NCBI GenBank assembly: GCA_015680685.1
Contig: MNCI01005943.1
Coordinates: forward strand, 1-64,000
DNA length: 64,000 nt
Origin: Gnetum montanum
Taxonomy: Eukaryota > Streptophyta > Gnetopsida > Gnetales > Gnetaceae
Direction: 5' to 3'
Both the position numbers and the translations under genes were made by a program. The stretch's first letter is position 1, and every line of letters begins with the position of its first letter. Below the pieces are notes generated by a model. That model ran no database searches and was not told the DNA's origin. It saw only the letters and a list, made by a program, of their open reading frames with translations. Positions 23,331-33,970 of the stretch are shown in pieces.

Positions 23331-25737
23331 TAGAGGATGAGGGTGTTGGAGATGTAGGGAAATTAGCCAAAGTAGGTTGTGAGGGCTGGAGAGGATTGCT
23401 GGGCCAAAAAAAAAGTTCTTTTCTTTGATCGATTATTTAGACCACTTAGTTGAAAAACTAGTTGTGAGTGTATGGTGCTCATAGCATTCTGTTGTTGTGG
23501 TTGGGTAGAAATCTCACCCTATATGGATTGAGTAGCAGGTAATTGGGTTAAAGGTGGAGGTGTATGTGTAGAGGGATGTAGAGGATGATATGGATATGGA
23601 TATGGATATGGGTTTTTTTCTTGAGTAGATGGTGAATGTGTTTGGTGGTACTCTAGAGGGTAATAGTGATGCTAGAATGATGCATGACTTACAAAACTTC
23701 TAGGAGAGATGAGTTACTAAACATAGTACCCATATGGATTTGGTTACCTATAAGGGTACTACTGCCTCGGTGGTTGCACTTCCCATGATTGTGGTTGGTA
23801 CCACTGTTGGTATTGTTCATAAGATTGTGGAGGAATTCCACTTAGGTAGTAAGCTTGCTGGTGCTAGTGGAACTATCTTGGACTGCCTTGAGGGTAAGGT
23901 AATCGTCTTGGAGCTTGCCTACATGCTAGGCAAGGATTCAATGCATACACTCTAGACTCTTGTAAGTGTGAAACTATAGGAAAACATCCCTTTGGATGTT
24001 CGTATTGGCAAATGTCACATTTTGTTTCATCATTAGAGTAAGACTCCACAACTTCCTCTACTATAGCAACTTTACCCTTACCTCTTTGGTAGGCATGTTA
24101 AGCTTCTTTTCTCTTTGTGCAAGTATGATCACTATTTTACTCTTTGGATTCCTTAGCAATCTTTAAGGCGGTTTAAAATTTTTTATCCAAAGAGTTCCAT
24201 AACTTATCAAAAATAGATTTTTGGATGGAAAAGGTTTTTCTGTTCACCACTTCATCAAGTGGTGACTTCTCCTTGTCACAAAATCAAACCTCTCATTTTT
24301 TGATGGAAGGGTCCCTATTATACTCTTTAGCACTTTCCCTTTTTCATAGCTCACTTTCTTCTTTTGCTACCTACTTGATTAGCCTTTGGATCTGATGAGC
24401 TCTCAATTCATATAATCATCCTTAGGCATACACCCCAAGGGTTCTTCTTGTTTTTCCTATGATCTCATCTATGATGTGGCAAAGTTGTTCCCTTTGAGAA
24501 TAACCATGGCTAGGGCATCGATGTAGGAGTGAATAGTATCAATCCACGATGGCATCCAAGGGTTCATGTGCTCCCTATTTCCAGCCTTGGATTTTCCTTC
24601 TCAGATTAGACACTTTGGAGCATGTTTGATATTTATCATTGAACAACATCAGCATGGTACTCCATCTAAGAATAGATTCTGGTTCCGAAGACTAGTAACA
24701 ACTTTTAGCTTCCTTGATGAGTTTCCTTGGGAAAAGCTTGAGCTTATGGCACTCATTTTCTATTTTCTATAAGGCATAGGCATCTTTAAAGCTTGTAGAT
24801 GTGTTTGCAGATCAAAGCTGTATTCCCCTTTAAATCTCGGGATATTGTTCACATCTAGGCACTTGATTTAACTATCTTTCATATGCTTGGTTAGGATTTT
24901 TACTATCTTCACAATGTTGAACATACTTCAAGTCACCAATAGTGATTCATCATCATCGCTGCATCGATGACATCAATGATGGTTTTAGCCACCCCTTCAA
25001 TTTTAGTGGCATTCACATTCATTGTTATCTCAATGATCACCTTCATCATAGTTTTTCTGATGGTAGCTTCCATGAGAATCCTTAGATGAAGAGGAATGTT
25101 CAAAATCATATGTATAATATGAAGAGGAAGGTGGACAACTACCACCACTATGGTGTTTGCCACCACTCTTATGCCTGTTACGATCATCATACTTCAATCC
25201 CTTGTTGTTGTGATGTTTTCTCGAGTTCCTACCTTGGCTGTTACTTTTTCTTGAATCTAATTTATGAATAGTGGATCACAGGGTTAGGTTCACACTCTCA
25301 CCATTAGTAGCAGTGGGTGGAGAATCTTCATGTTGAGAACCTTCAGTAGGAGCATCCTCAATGGCAACTTGATTTAGTAGGAATAATGGATTTGTGTAAT
25401 GTTTCTCCTTTGTAGCTTCATGGATTTTCTCCTAATGTTGGTCTTGTTTATGTTTTGTTTTAGTGGAACAATAGTTTCAAGTGTCATATCCATTCACAAT
25501 GTATTCTTTGTGAAGATTTGCTATGCCTAACTTCTTAAGGGTTTTGAATAGCATCCTAGGCAATTGATCGGGAGGCAAGATGATGTTGCCCTCCATATCA
25601 CACCATTGAAGTTGTTCATCCTAATGTAGGATGAAGATGAAGTTTGGCACAAACTCATCTGCATGAGTGTATACCACCTTGCATTCTTGTGGGACCAATG
25701 GTTTGGTATCTTCTGGCTTACGAGAAGAAGAAGACAT
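23331..25737 (-). pseudogene. gag: gag of element F, broken
   Basis: A clear start codon at 25737 (minus) gives MSSSSRKPEDTKPLVPQECK, followed by the amino-terminal domain F-I-F-I-L-H-x-D-E-Q-L-Q-W and N-I-I-L-P-P-D-Q-L. A His/Arg/Asp-rich linker (25190-24930), the gag core in pieces (24860-24400) and a zinc knuckle CDICQYEHPKGCF (near 23995) follow, then the Tyr/Pro/Gln-rich tail (23900-23400). Several TAG/TAA codons and shifts break the frame. The ATG is the best-preserved gag start of the F type. Confidence 0.82.
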
Positions 25738-25909
25738 TTTGCAAAACAAGATAAATTTATCAGTGTGCTTTTATAATTTTATACATAGTGGGAATGATAT
25801 TCACCTTGAGGTTCATACAATGATATTAATGGTATTTACTTAGACTAAAGAATATTCATCAAATTGCATTCAAGCTAAAGAATACAAAATGTACATACTC
25901 TCATGTTAA
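25738..25909 (-). other. Element F leader and junction with element E
   Basis: The minus strand upstream of gag resembles the leader of element A for about 120 bases (TTTAGTCTAAGTAAATACC). No LTR terminus or PBS is recognisable before element E's protease region starts on the plus strand at about 25910. The junction was probably made by a deletion that removed F's 5' LTR and part of E's gag. Confidence 0.55.
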
Positions 25910-26400
25910 CTCATGTATTAATGGGTTAGATAAAGGTAGGAAAACTTCCTAGAGAAATAACTCATTCTAAAAGTCTTCTAATTTATTTATTATTATAGGA
26001 AATGATTCGTGCAAGGCTCTATTAGACTTAGGTTCTAATGTGAACTTAATTTTTAAAGAAATGTACAAAACTTGGAACTTGTCTTAACTTAGGAAATGTA
26101 ACATCATGTTAGAGCTTGGTAAATAATCCATCACTATTCCATTGGGATTGATGGAGGATATTATGGCCACTGTCTGTGGATGGTCATATCTAGCAAACTT
26201 CCTAGTTATCCATATAGACAACTACAAAGGAAACTTTCTAATTATCATGGAAAGGACTTTGCTAAGTATAATTGATGCCAAGTTAGGGATCAGAGACCTC
26301 TCCTTGAAGATTTTTAAGAAAAATAACTTTCGTAAAATTTAGAAGAAGAGGATTGCATGCATCATGTACAGTGATACGTGGTGTCATTACATGTAGAAAA
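25910..26400 (+). pseudogene. pol: Protease of element E
   Basis: Athila-type aspartic protease. The conserved approach I-K-V-G-K-L-P-R is at about 25935. The catalytic segment reads C-K-A-L-L-D-L-G-S-N at about 26010-26040, retaining Asp and Gly. Then S-I-T-I-P-L-G-L-M-E-D, GWSYLANFLVIHIDNYKG, LIIMER and the conserved end L-G-I-R-D-L-S-L. TAG/TAA codons interrupt at about 26085, 26128 and 26341. gag sequence directly upstream is missing. Confidence 0.85.
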
Positions 26401-26930
26401 TATGAATTGTGAAGAGCATATCTATTACAACATGTAAGAAGTATGATGAAACCATAGACATCCAAAGCTACTTATATGAAACAACCAAAGGATAAGAAGG
26501 TATCTAGTTGTTGATCATAGATGATATCTCTAGTTCCACAATGTGCATGGAACCAGTTGAAATCCTCACAAGTGCTTATATTAACAAAATGGATGAGATG
26601 GAACAAATCAAGAACCAACTCTTGGAGGTAGAATACAAAAAAGAAGTAGACATGGATTAGGAAGAGTTGAAAATTCTTGATACTTATATATAAGATCCCT
26701 TGGAACTAAAGTCCTTACTAGCATCTTTAGAATATGTATTTCTTAATAATGGAAAGTTGATAATCATCAATGCCCAGCTCAATAAGGAATGAAAAGTTGC
26801 TAAAGGTAGTTAACAGATGGCCAGTAGCTTTTACTGGGTCATATGATGAATTAATAGGAATAGATCCATGCATAAGCTAACATCAGATCTACACAAACTC
26901 CATTATCAAATCTAAGAAGTAATAAAAAGA
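26401..26930 (+). other. Element E protease-RT linker
   Basis: This is a low-complexity linker of the polyprotein, broken by stops. It contains M-E-P-V-E and a decayed L-E-L-K-S-L-L...F-L-N-N-G segment (26700-26760). Element C carries the same linker (50260-50500). B and D lose everything from about here to the end of integrase. Confidence 0.6.
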
Positions 26931-27680
26931 AGATTAAATTAAAAATTAAGACAAGTTGTTAAAAATAAAGTTGAGAAACTTATTAAGGAAGGATTCATTT
27001 ATTTGATGGTAGATAGTGAATGTGTGAGCCCAATTATTATTGTATCAAAGAGAAATGAACAAGGAAGAGTCTATATAGATGTCAAGCTATTAAACATGGC
27101 TAAGTTTAAGGATCATTTTCTATTGTCATTTGTGGACAAAGTATTAGATACAATTGTAGGGAATAACTATTATAATTTTCTTGATGGGTATAGTGGATAT
27201 ACTCAAATAAAAATTGTTCTAGAAGACCAGGCCAAAATAACTTTCACAAGTTGTTTAGGAACATTTGCATACAAGAAGATGCCTTTTAGCCTATGTAATA
27301 CCCCTACAACCTTTCAATGCCTAATTCTTAGAATATTTTAGGAGTAGATTGGTAGTTTTATGGAAATATTTATGGATGAATTGCTCACCTATGGAGCTAA
27401 TTTTGAATAAGCATGGGACCACCTTGAGTAGGTACTAAGATAATGTATGAAGAGGAAACTATAGCTCAATTGGCAAAAGTGCCACTTGATGATCTAAGAA
27501 GACATTTTCTTAGGATATAGAATTTCAAGAAAAGGAATTAAGGTGGACCTTAAAAAGATAAGGGTTATCCAAGAAATCATTAGATAACCTCAAATTATCA
27601 AAGATGTAAGGTCATTCCTCAGTCATATTGGTTATTACAAACATTTCATTGAAAACTTCTCTAAATCACCAAGTCACTAG
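26931..27680 (+). pseudogene. pol: Reverse transcriptase of element E
   Basis: It would copy element RNA into DNA. The open stretch 27003-27341 carries SPIIIVSKRNEQGRVYID, YYNFLDGYSGYTQI with the motif-A Asp, ITFTSCLGTFAYKKMPFSLC and TPTTFQC. The active-site box follows as IFMDELLTYGANF at 27366-27401; it reads F-M-D-E (27369-27380) instead of M-D-D. Downstream, D-I-F-L-G-Y-R-I-S and I-K-D-V-R-S-F-L-S-H-I-G-Y-Y are recognisable. TAG/TAA stops lie between these blocks. Confidence 0.9.
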
Positions 27681-28140
27681 TTGAGCTTACCAATAAGGAT
27701 GCAACATTTGAATGGCCTAAGGAATGTGAACAAACATTCCAACACTTGAAATAGATCTCATAGAAACACCAATTCTATGCACTCTTGATTGATCCAAATT
27801 CTTTCACATCATGGTAGACTTATCCAAGTATGCATTGGGTGTGGTATTTACATAAATGGATGATCAAAAATATCCAGATTGTATTCATTGTGCAAGTAGA
27901 AGCATTGTGAGTACATAACTCAATTATATCATTATAGAAAAGGAACTGATGGTGGTGATGTATGATGTAGATAAAATCAAGAACTATGTGCTTGAATAGC
28001 CAATTTTTGTACACACTAATCACAATGCAATTTGCTTCTTGATGAATAAGTTAGTGATGAGTCCCCATGTTATACAATGGTTTGTGATCTTATAGGAGTT
28101 TGATTTAATAATGATGAATAAAAAGGAAACCAAGAATGTA
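27681..28140 (+). pseudogene. pol: RNase H of element E
   Basis: Broken RNase H domain. MVDLSKYALGVVF keeps the first Asp (about 27810). EKELMVVMYDVDKIKNYVLE keeps the Glu (about 27940). The third site reads H-T-N-H-N-A-I, so Asp has become Asn. The end M-N-K-L-V-M-S-P-H-V-I-Q-W matches element F. Confidence 0.85.
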
Positions 28141-29600
28141 GTCACAAATCATATGTCTTTGTTCAGATGGAATAACAATCATGATGAAGAACCCTTATTT
28201 AATCAATTTCTAGACAAGCTTCTTTTTGCTAAGGTAATTGAAGTTTACACATCAAGGGTTACAAATTTGTATGATGAATACTTATTATATCTACTCATAC
28301 ATAATACTTCTATTGAATGGAATCATAAGAAGAAATAGTAGTTTCTCTACCAAGTTAAACACTACATAAAAATAAAGGATACTCTTTACAAGGTTTATGC
28401 TAATGGCCTAGTACAATGGTATGTACCTAATGAAGATAAACTAAGAGTCCTCCAAGATATTCATGAGGAAAATTTTGGTGACTATATGCATGCAGAAGAA
28501 TGATCACAAAGATCCTAATGGTAGGATATTTTTCGCCAATAATCTTTACGGACATCCATCACTTCATCTATTTATGCAAAAGATGCCAATGAGATAGAGG
28601 AATGACAATCAAAAAGGAAAGTCCTTAATAGTAAATTTAACCGATAGAGCCTTTCAACCTTTAGGGAATTGACTTCATGGAATCCATCATCCCCATGTCT
28701 AATGGGAAGTCTTATATCATTATTTTTGATGGCTACTATATAAAATGGGCTGAAGTTGCAACCATTTTTTATTGTACCTCTACTAATACAACTCAATTTT
28801 TTTAATAAAATGTGCTAAATAGGTTTTTTATGCTTAGAGCACTAATTTTTGATAATGGAATACACTTCATAGGTGAAACCTTTTTTAATTTAATGCAAAG
28901 CTTGAGGATGTAACATCAACTTACAACACCTTACCATCCTCAAGCCAACTATCAAGCAAAAGTAACTAATATGGAGATTGTTCAAATTCTAACATGAACC
29001 ATTAGTAGACATAGGAAAGATTAGAGTACCAAAGTCAAAATGCCCTTTGGGCATATCCCTTAATATGGAAACCTTATATAGACTACTCTCCCTATGAGTT
29101 AGTATATGGAAAGTTACCCAAACTTCCAATTCAAACTAAACTCCATACACTTACAACTACATCTGAGCTTGCCTTAGGTATTAACTTAGTACAAATAGAA
29201 TGATTGATGACACTCAACATTTTTGACAAGAATAAAAGGGTAGCCCTTATGATGAATGAAGTGTACAAGGTATACAGCAAATAACAATGCAAAACTCAAA
29301 TAAGAAAAGTTGCATTCAAACTAAGAGACAAGATTCTCTATTGAAATCTCATGCATGTGCTACAACAAACAAAGTTTCAAATATTATGAGAAGGATCATA
29401 CATTACAAACTCAACTTTTCCTTCTAGGGCTATGATAAATTACCACCCAACAATCCCTTAGAAGCACATGCTAGTCAACATCCAATAACTTAAACCTTTC
29501 ATAGACTTCCAAGTAACTAGTCATAATACTAACACCTCAAATCAAGAACAAGCTCACTCTATTTTTTCAATTTTCTTCCTTCAACTTAGTTAGCGGGGAG
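28141..29600 (+). pseudogene. pol: Integrase of element E, broken
   Basis: The connection and zinc-binding parts (28330-28640) are badly decayed (E-D-K-L-R-V-L-Q-D-I-H-E-E...). The core is recognisable as G-I-D-F-M-E-S-I-I-P-M-S-N-G-K-S-Y (28670-28720), L-I-F-D-N-G-I-H-F-I-G with the second Asp (about 28850) and T-T-P-Y-H-P-Q-A-N (about 28930). The tail continues to about 29600, where AGTTAGCGGGGAGATACC stands in for the family's end motif. Stops and frameshifts are numerous. Confidence 0.8.
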
Positions 29601-30748
29601 ATACCCATCTACTGTAATATCTTAAAAAGGATGAAAATGTTTTTTTTTTCTTCTTTTTTATTTTACATCGTTCTTTATATATTTTTCAGTTTCTTTATAT
29701 TTTACTAATTATTCTATATATTTTTCTTTTTTATTTTCTAATTTTTACTTTGTCTTTTCTAATTTCTTTCATTTTTTTATTTGAAATCTTTGATTTTTTT
29801 TCATGACTACTACAAACTTTGGAAATTATTTAATTTAGCTGTCAAGGTTATAATTTATTACATAGACCAACTGTGTCTTAGATTATGATCTCTACTAATG
29901 ATCTATCAATTTTTTTATGGTATCAAGCAATGAATTCACAACATTCATCCACTTTCTCTATATCATATGGAATTTTATATCATGGAAGCATAACGATTTC
30001 TTCCCATAAAAACTAAAAGTAACATGTGATCATGTTATCCTATGAACTAGGAAAGGTCTAAGTGGGAATAGAAAAGGGTGTGACCTCAAGGGGATTTATT
30101 GTATTCTTTTCTCAACTTCCCTCCTAAATCTTATGGCTCCTCATGGGTATATCATCACTTCTACTATCGATCATAAAAAAGAGTATGTATTTGTACAATA
30201 TGGTTTCTGAAAAAAAAAAGAAAATTTAAGGCACACCTCTTTAAAGATCTCTTGGGATACAAGCATTGGTTATGGGGCTAGAAGGTCATGTTACCCATGC
30301 TTGAAGGAACCCCTCTAACTAAGGCCTAAATTTCATCCTAACTACTTCCTTTTTTTCTTTTCTTCTTTTCTTGTAGTGATGATTATCCTTTATGATTTTC
30401 ATTGAACCATGATGGTAAGGAGAGATAGAATACATCAATGCAAGGCCACTATTATTGAGATGAAATTGGTCTAGACTCAAAATAGATCTGTATAGGATCA
30501 TCTTAATCAAAGATCTCACTAAGGATCCCATGTGGCTAGGATGTAGATTTTTCCTCTTCCACTCTCTTTCTACCATTCTAGCACTTCATTTTTTCTCATC
30601 TCATAGCCTCATACCATGGTCAATTGATAGTTTTGTTTTATAGTTTCCATAATCCTTAGACAATCCCACACATGGGTAGAGTATTTAACTTGAATAACCA
30701 TTCATCATCTAGGGTGCCTAAAAACTTATTATGATGAGGTTATGTAAT
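29601..30748 (+). other. Element E post-pol spacer, first part
   Basis: Non-coding. A T-rich block (29640-29800) is followed by blocks shared with other elements: AAAAGGGTGTGACCTCAAGG near 30072 and a TACAAGCATTGGTTATGG block near 30250. The part from about 30460 onward is duplicated in element J (56242 onward). It is interrupted at 30753 by a solo LTR. Confidence 0.75.
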
Positions 30749-30753
30749 GACAT
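30749..30753. repeat. Target site duplication GACAT, left of solo LTR
   Basis: GACAT recurs at 32455-32459. The uninterrupted copy in element J reads GTAAGGACATGTTAAGCATA near 56507, giving the pre-insertion site. Confidence 0.93.
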
Positions 30754-32454
30754 TGAAACACCCTAAAAATGCAGGGTCATCCTTGCTTCACCAGGCTCTT
30801 GCAGTCTACATAGCACTATGGCAGTTCATCAGGAAGAGAACGTTCTGAGTCCAGGTCGGCCAGTTCGGCAAATTTTCTACTTTGAGCATGGACAGGTTCT
30901 GTACCATCCTATCCGCTCACCAAAGTAGCCTCAACAGCTGGCAGCCTACTCAGAAATAGTGTGTAGAATCGACAGCAACATTTTGGATGCACAAGAAATA
31001 GTTCGAAAAGTTTTCTAAGTCATGAAGCCTACTATGCTACGCTACTCTATGTAGCGTAGCAAGCTCCAAAAGACGATGGCAGAATGAAGTGCTATGCTAT
31101 GCACAGCATAGCATGGCAATGACTTCATTACCCACTCCCCTTGCCCAATTTCGAGTTCTGTAGTAATGTCCCTTTCCGTCAGGAAGCGGCGGACCATGTC
31201 TGCTGCTATGCTACGCTGAGCTACATGGCACAGTAAGGCATAGCAATCCTGTGGAAGAGACAGAAGGCAGTTCAAAAGGCGGAGTCAACAGAGTTCACGA
31301 GACTTGCATTGTAGGAGACAAGGTTTGCAAAACAGCAAAGCTTTTGCGACTAAGGCAAGTTTCTACGCTATGCTATGCTACATAGCGTAGCAAGCATGGG
31401 ACATATAGCAGAACGTATGACAAAGTGGTACACTATGCCAAACATGCCATGTCACAAAGCACAGTAAGCCATACAGGTGGGTGTGCGACATCAATGCACT
31501 CCACCTAATCGGACCATTGGCACACGCCTCCAAACGCTGACGGCGCAATTACGGCGTAGTATGATTGCATTTATTGCATACAAGTTCGCATCGCAATGGT
31601 CTTGTAGGTCCAATGGTCACAAACGACATGAGTGGCACCAGCAATACAATCAAGGCCTGAGGCACGTAACATTCAAACCACCCCTTTCGCATGCCCTCGG
31701 TCCTATAAATACCTCGGCAAACAGCATGCAAAAGTGGTCTGCAATTTTTAAGAATCCACAATTTTGAAAGTTGACAATTTCAAAAGAGTTGGAATCTTTC
31801 TTGAATCAGATAGCTTCCAAGTGGTGGGAACTTTGAAATTCTGAAACAAAGATTTTCCCTCTCTCCAGCATTGTAATATCAAAGTCATCTATCTAACACT
31901 GTAAACAATGAGTCTCTCTTGGCTGGCGTGAGGTCCTTGTCTCCATTCTACCATCTTGGTAGAACCCTGTATTTCTTGTACATGAGTCCGCACCCAAGCG
32001 CATAGCTCTCTTTGCTCGACATGCCTTGGTTACCCTTAGGATTTCTGCATGTTGCCACGCTATGCAGCCAATTGTATCCACCCTATCAGAGCGAATTTGT
32101 AGCTTCAGAGTAGTGCATGTTTCTAACCACATTTTACTTTATCTCTCATTTGTTATCTCATTCTTGCATTATTTTCTATCTTATTTACCTTTAAGCATTA
32201 CTCTGTATTACTGTCGCATTTTTACAGTTTCTCCCTCACTTCATTCCCTTAAGCATTATTTCGCATTTCGCATTATTTACATTGCAAAAGGCTATATTGA
32301 TGTCGATGTAAGTCCCTTTCTGATCAACCAGACCATTAAGGGCATCCCGTGTCCTCACACACCTAGCACGGCCCTCCTGTGGATACGGGGTTGGAACTGT
32401 CATGTCTCCCGACCCTTGGTGTTCTTCCAGCCATCGCTGTTTTTGGTCGCTACA
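30754..32454. mobile_element. Solo LTR of 1701 bp
   Basis: The insert begins TGAAACACCCTAA, ends GGTCGCTACA, has TG...CA ends and is flanked by a perfect 5-bp duplication. It contains no coding domain, PBS or polypurine tract, so it is best read as a solo LTR left by recombination between two LTRs. A TATA box CCTATAAATACC at about 31702-31713 suggests plus orientation. It is more GC-rich than its surroundings and unrelated to the other LTRs here. Three perfect hairpins lie in its first 640 bases. The parent lineage is unknown; a 1.7-kb LTR would fit several Gypsy or Copia groups. Confidence 0.9.
31036..31390. repeat. Three related perfect hairpins in the solo LTR
   Basis: GCTACGCTAC / GTAGCGTAGC at 31036-31060 has a 5-base loop. 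ATGCTATGC / GCATAGCAT at 31094-31114 has a 3-base loop. CTACGCTATG / CATAGCGTAG at 31363-31390 has an 8-base loop. All are built from the same CTATG/CTACG words. Degenerate versions lie at 31205-31230 and 31430-31450. Confidence 0.85.
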
Positions 32455-32459
32455 GACAT

Positions 32460-33016
32460 ATTAAGCATAAGCTTTCTTTCAAGAGGACCCATTTGCATAT
32501 CTTTTAGTGTCTTCTAGTTCAAACCCCATAAACATGGGCCTCATTTCCATCTCGACAATCTTGACACATTACATCATCTAGTTTTATACTAATTTGGCTT
32601 AAGGAACATCTTCTATTTACTCATTCTACATAATCAAAATGCCCTAATTTCTAAAAATTATAACCTCAATTTTACAATTATGGTTTTCAAATTTTTTGGC
32701 TTCCATTTGGCTCTTATTTTAACCTCAAACTTGCTCAAAATTCCTCAATATTTCAAGTTAAAAAATGGTTGCAAACAATTGCATCGACACATCCCTATTA
32801 ATGCAACACAAAAGTATTATAAATAATCATGTAACGTAGCTTAATTTTCACATCTTCATCCAAACATTTAAGGATTTTTTTTTTTGTAAATTCTCAAAGC
32901 CCATAGCATTTTAAAAGCCATAACTTTCTAACCACTTATCCATTTTTACCTATTCTTTGATCCTCAAGCTTCCAGAGGTACACTTTATATGGTGGGATCA
33001 TTAAATGCTTGGTTTT
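32460..33016 (+). other. Element E spacer, second part
   Basis: Non-coding; it continues the spacer after the solo LTR and parallels 56510-57030 in element J (AAGCATAAGC, GAGGACCCATTTGCATATCT). An A/T-rich stretch lies at 32870-32890. It is interrupted by element B at 33017. Confidence 0.8.
33012..33016. repeat. Target site duplication GTTTT, left of element B
   Basis: GTTTT is repeated at 40124-40128, directly after B's 3' LTR. The equivalent region of element J at about 57030 is uninterrupted (TATAGTTTTCTTAGAAA). Confidence 0.9.
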
Positions 33017-33826
33017 TGATGGGACACGATATCGCATGGGCCGCAATATCACATCCCTTGCGATATCGCGTACGCGATATCGCGGTGCATTACCAAGTCT
33101 ATAAATAAGAGGTGGCTCTCCCTTGTTTCTCATCCTAGGCTTAGACCATAGTGAAACTTTGGTAGTTTTACCTCTCCAAAGATAGATTAATTTTTATGTG
33201 CCCACAGTAGGAACTCCAAAGTGAATGGATCTTTATTCAAGAAAATATTGTACCTGAACACAAGTTTGTGTATGGCAATAAAGATGAACTTCTTGGGTAA
33301 ACCTTGCAGTGCATGGAATAGGCTAATTAGGACTTTATTTACTATTATTTATTATTCATCATTTAAATGCTTTATTAGTCAGTAAATCTTTCTCAACCCT
33401 TCTCTCCTAGTTAAGTGCCTTAGTACGATCGCTTCCAGCACATGTGTTATGCTTGGTGATCCCAGCAACGACTAGCATTTGGTAACCAAGGTTGCATTGG
33501 TTCAGGGTGTGAATGGTAAGTGGGAATGGATGCTGATGCTAGGTTAATTCAGGCTTAGTTAGTTAGTTAAAGTTAGTCAATTAGTCTCTTTACCCTTCAC
33601 CTCGTTAGCATAGGAGATAAAACATAAAAACTATAAAAATCATATACCTCACGCTTACTTAACCATACAATCGTGACAACTACAAGTAAGTCTGGGAAGA
33701 CAACGAATGATTAACCTTAAGTGTTCCATGAGGTGTATAGGCACTTAGTCTACGGAGCTCAACTGGATCGCACGTGCTACGCTAGTATTCGTATGGTTAA
33801 GTGTAGGGGTACCTTGCCACTCATCA
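33017..33826 (+). mobile_element. Element B 5' LTR
   Basis: 810 bp, TGATGGGACACG to CACTCATCA. GATATC occurs at about 33026, 33062 and 33075, just upstream of the TATA box CTATAAATAAGAGG near 33100. The 23-bp size difference from the 3' LTR lies at least partly in this palindrome array. Confidence 0.94.
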
Positions 33827-33827
33827 T

Positions 33828-33845
33828 AGGCACCGTTGCGAGGGA
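33828..33845 (+). other. Primer binding site, tRNA-Asp type (element B)
   Basis: AGGCACCGTTGCGAGGGA is close to TGGCGCCGTTGCCGGGGA, the complement of the tRNA-Asp 3' end. GACT follows, as in element D. Confidence 0.88.
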
Positions 33846-33970
33846 CTAAGTGTTTGTGTGCTAAGTAGAACATAGGAAATTATCCACATCGTTGGGAGCT
33901 TAAAAAAACCTTAGGGTTAATTAAACAAAAATTTATATAATGGTTAAATAGCACATCAAATTAAAATAAG

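Larger units (their letters stand above)
13732..25870 (-). mobile_element. Element F: Athila-like retrotransposon on the minus strand, 5' LTR missing
   Basis: In minus-strand order: leader, gag (25737 down to about 23500), protease, assembly gap, RT, RNase H, integrase, spacer, ORF3, polypurine tract, 3' LTR. The gene order is that of an Athila-lineage Ty3/Gypsy element. The 5' LTR and PBS are not found: upstream of gag only about 130 bases of leader-like sequence remain before element E's protease region begins. F lies in E's gag. The right edge is uncertain by about 50 bases. Confidence 0.82.
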
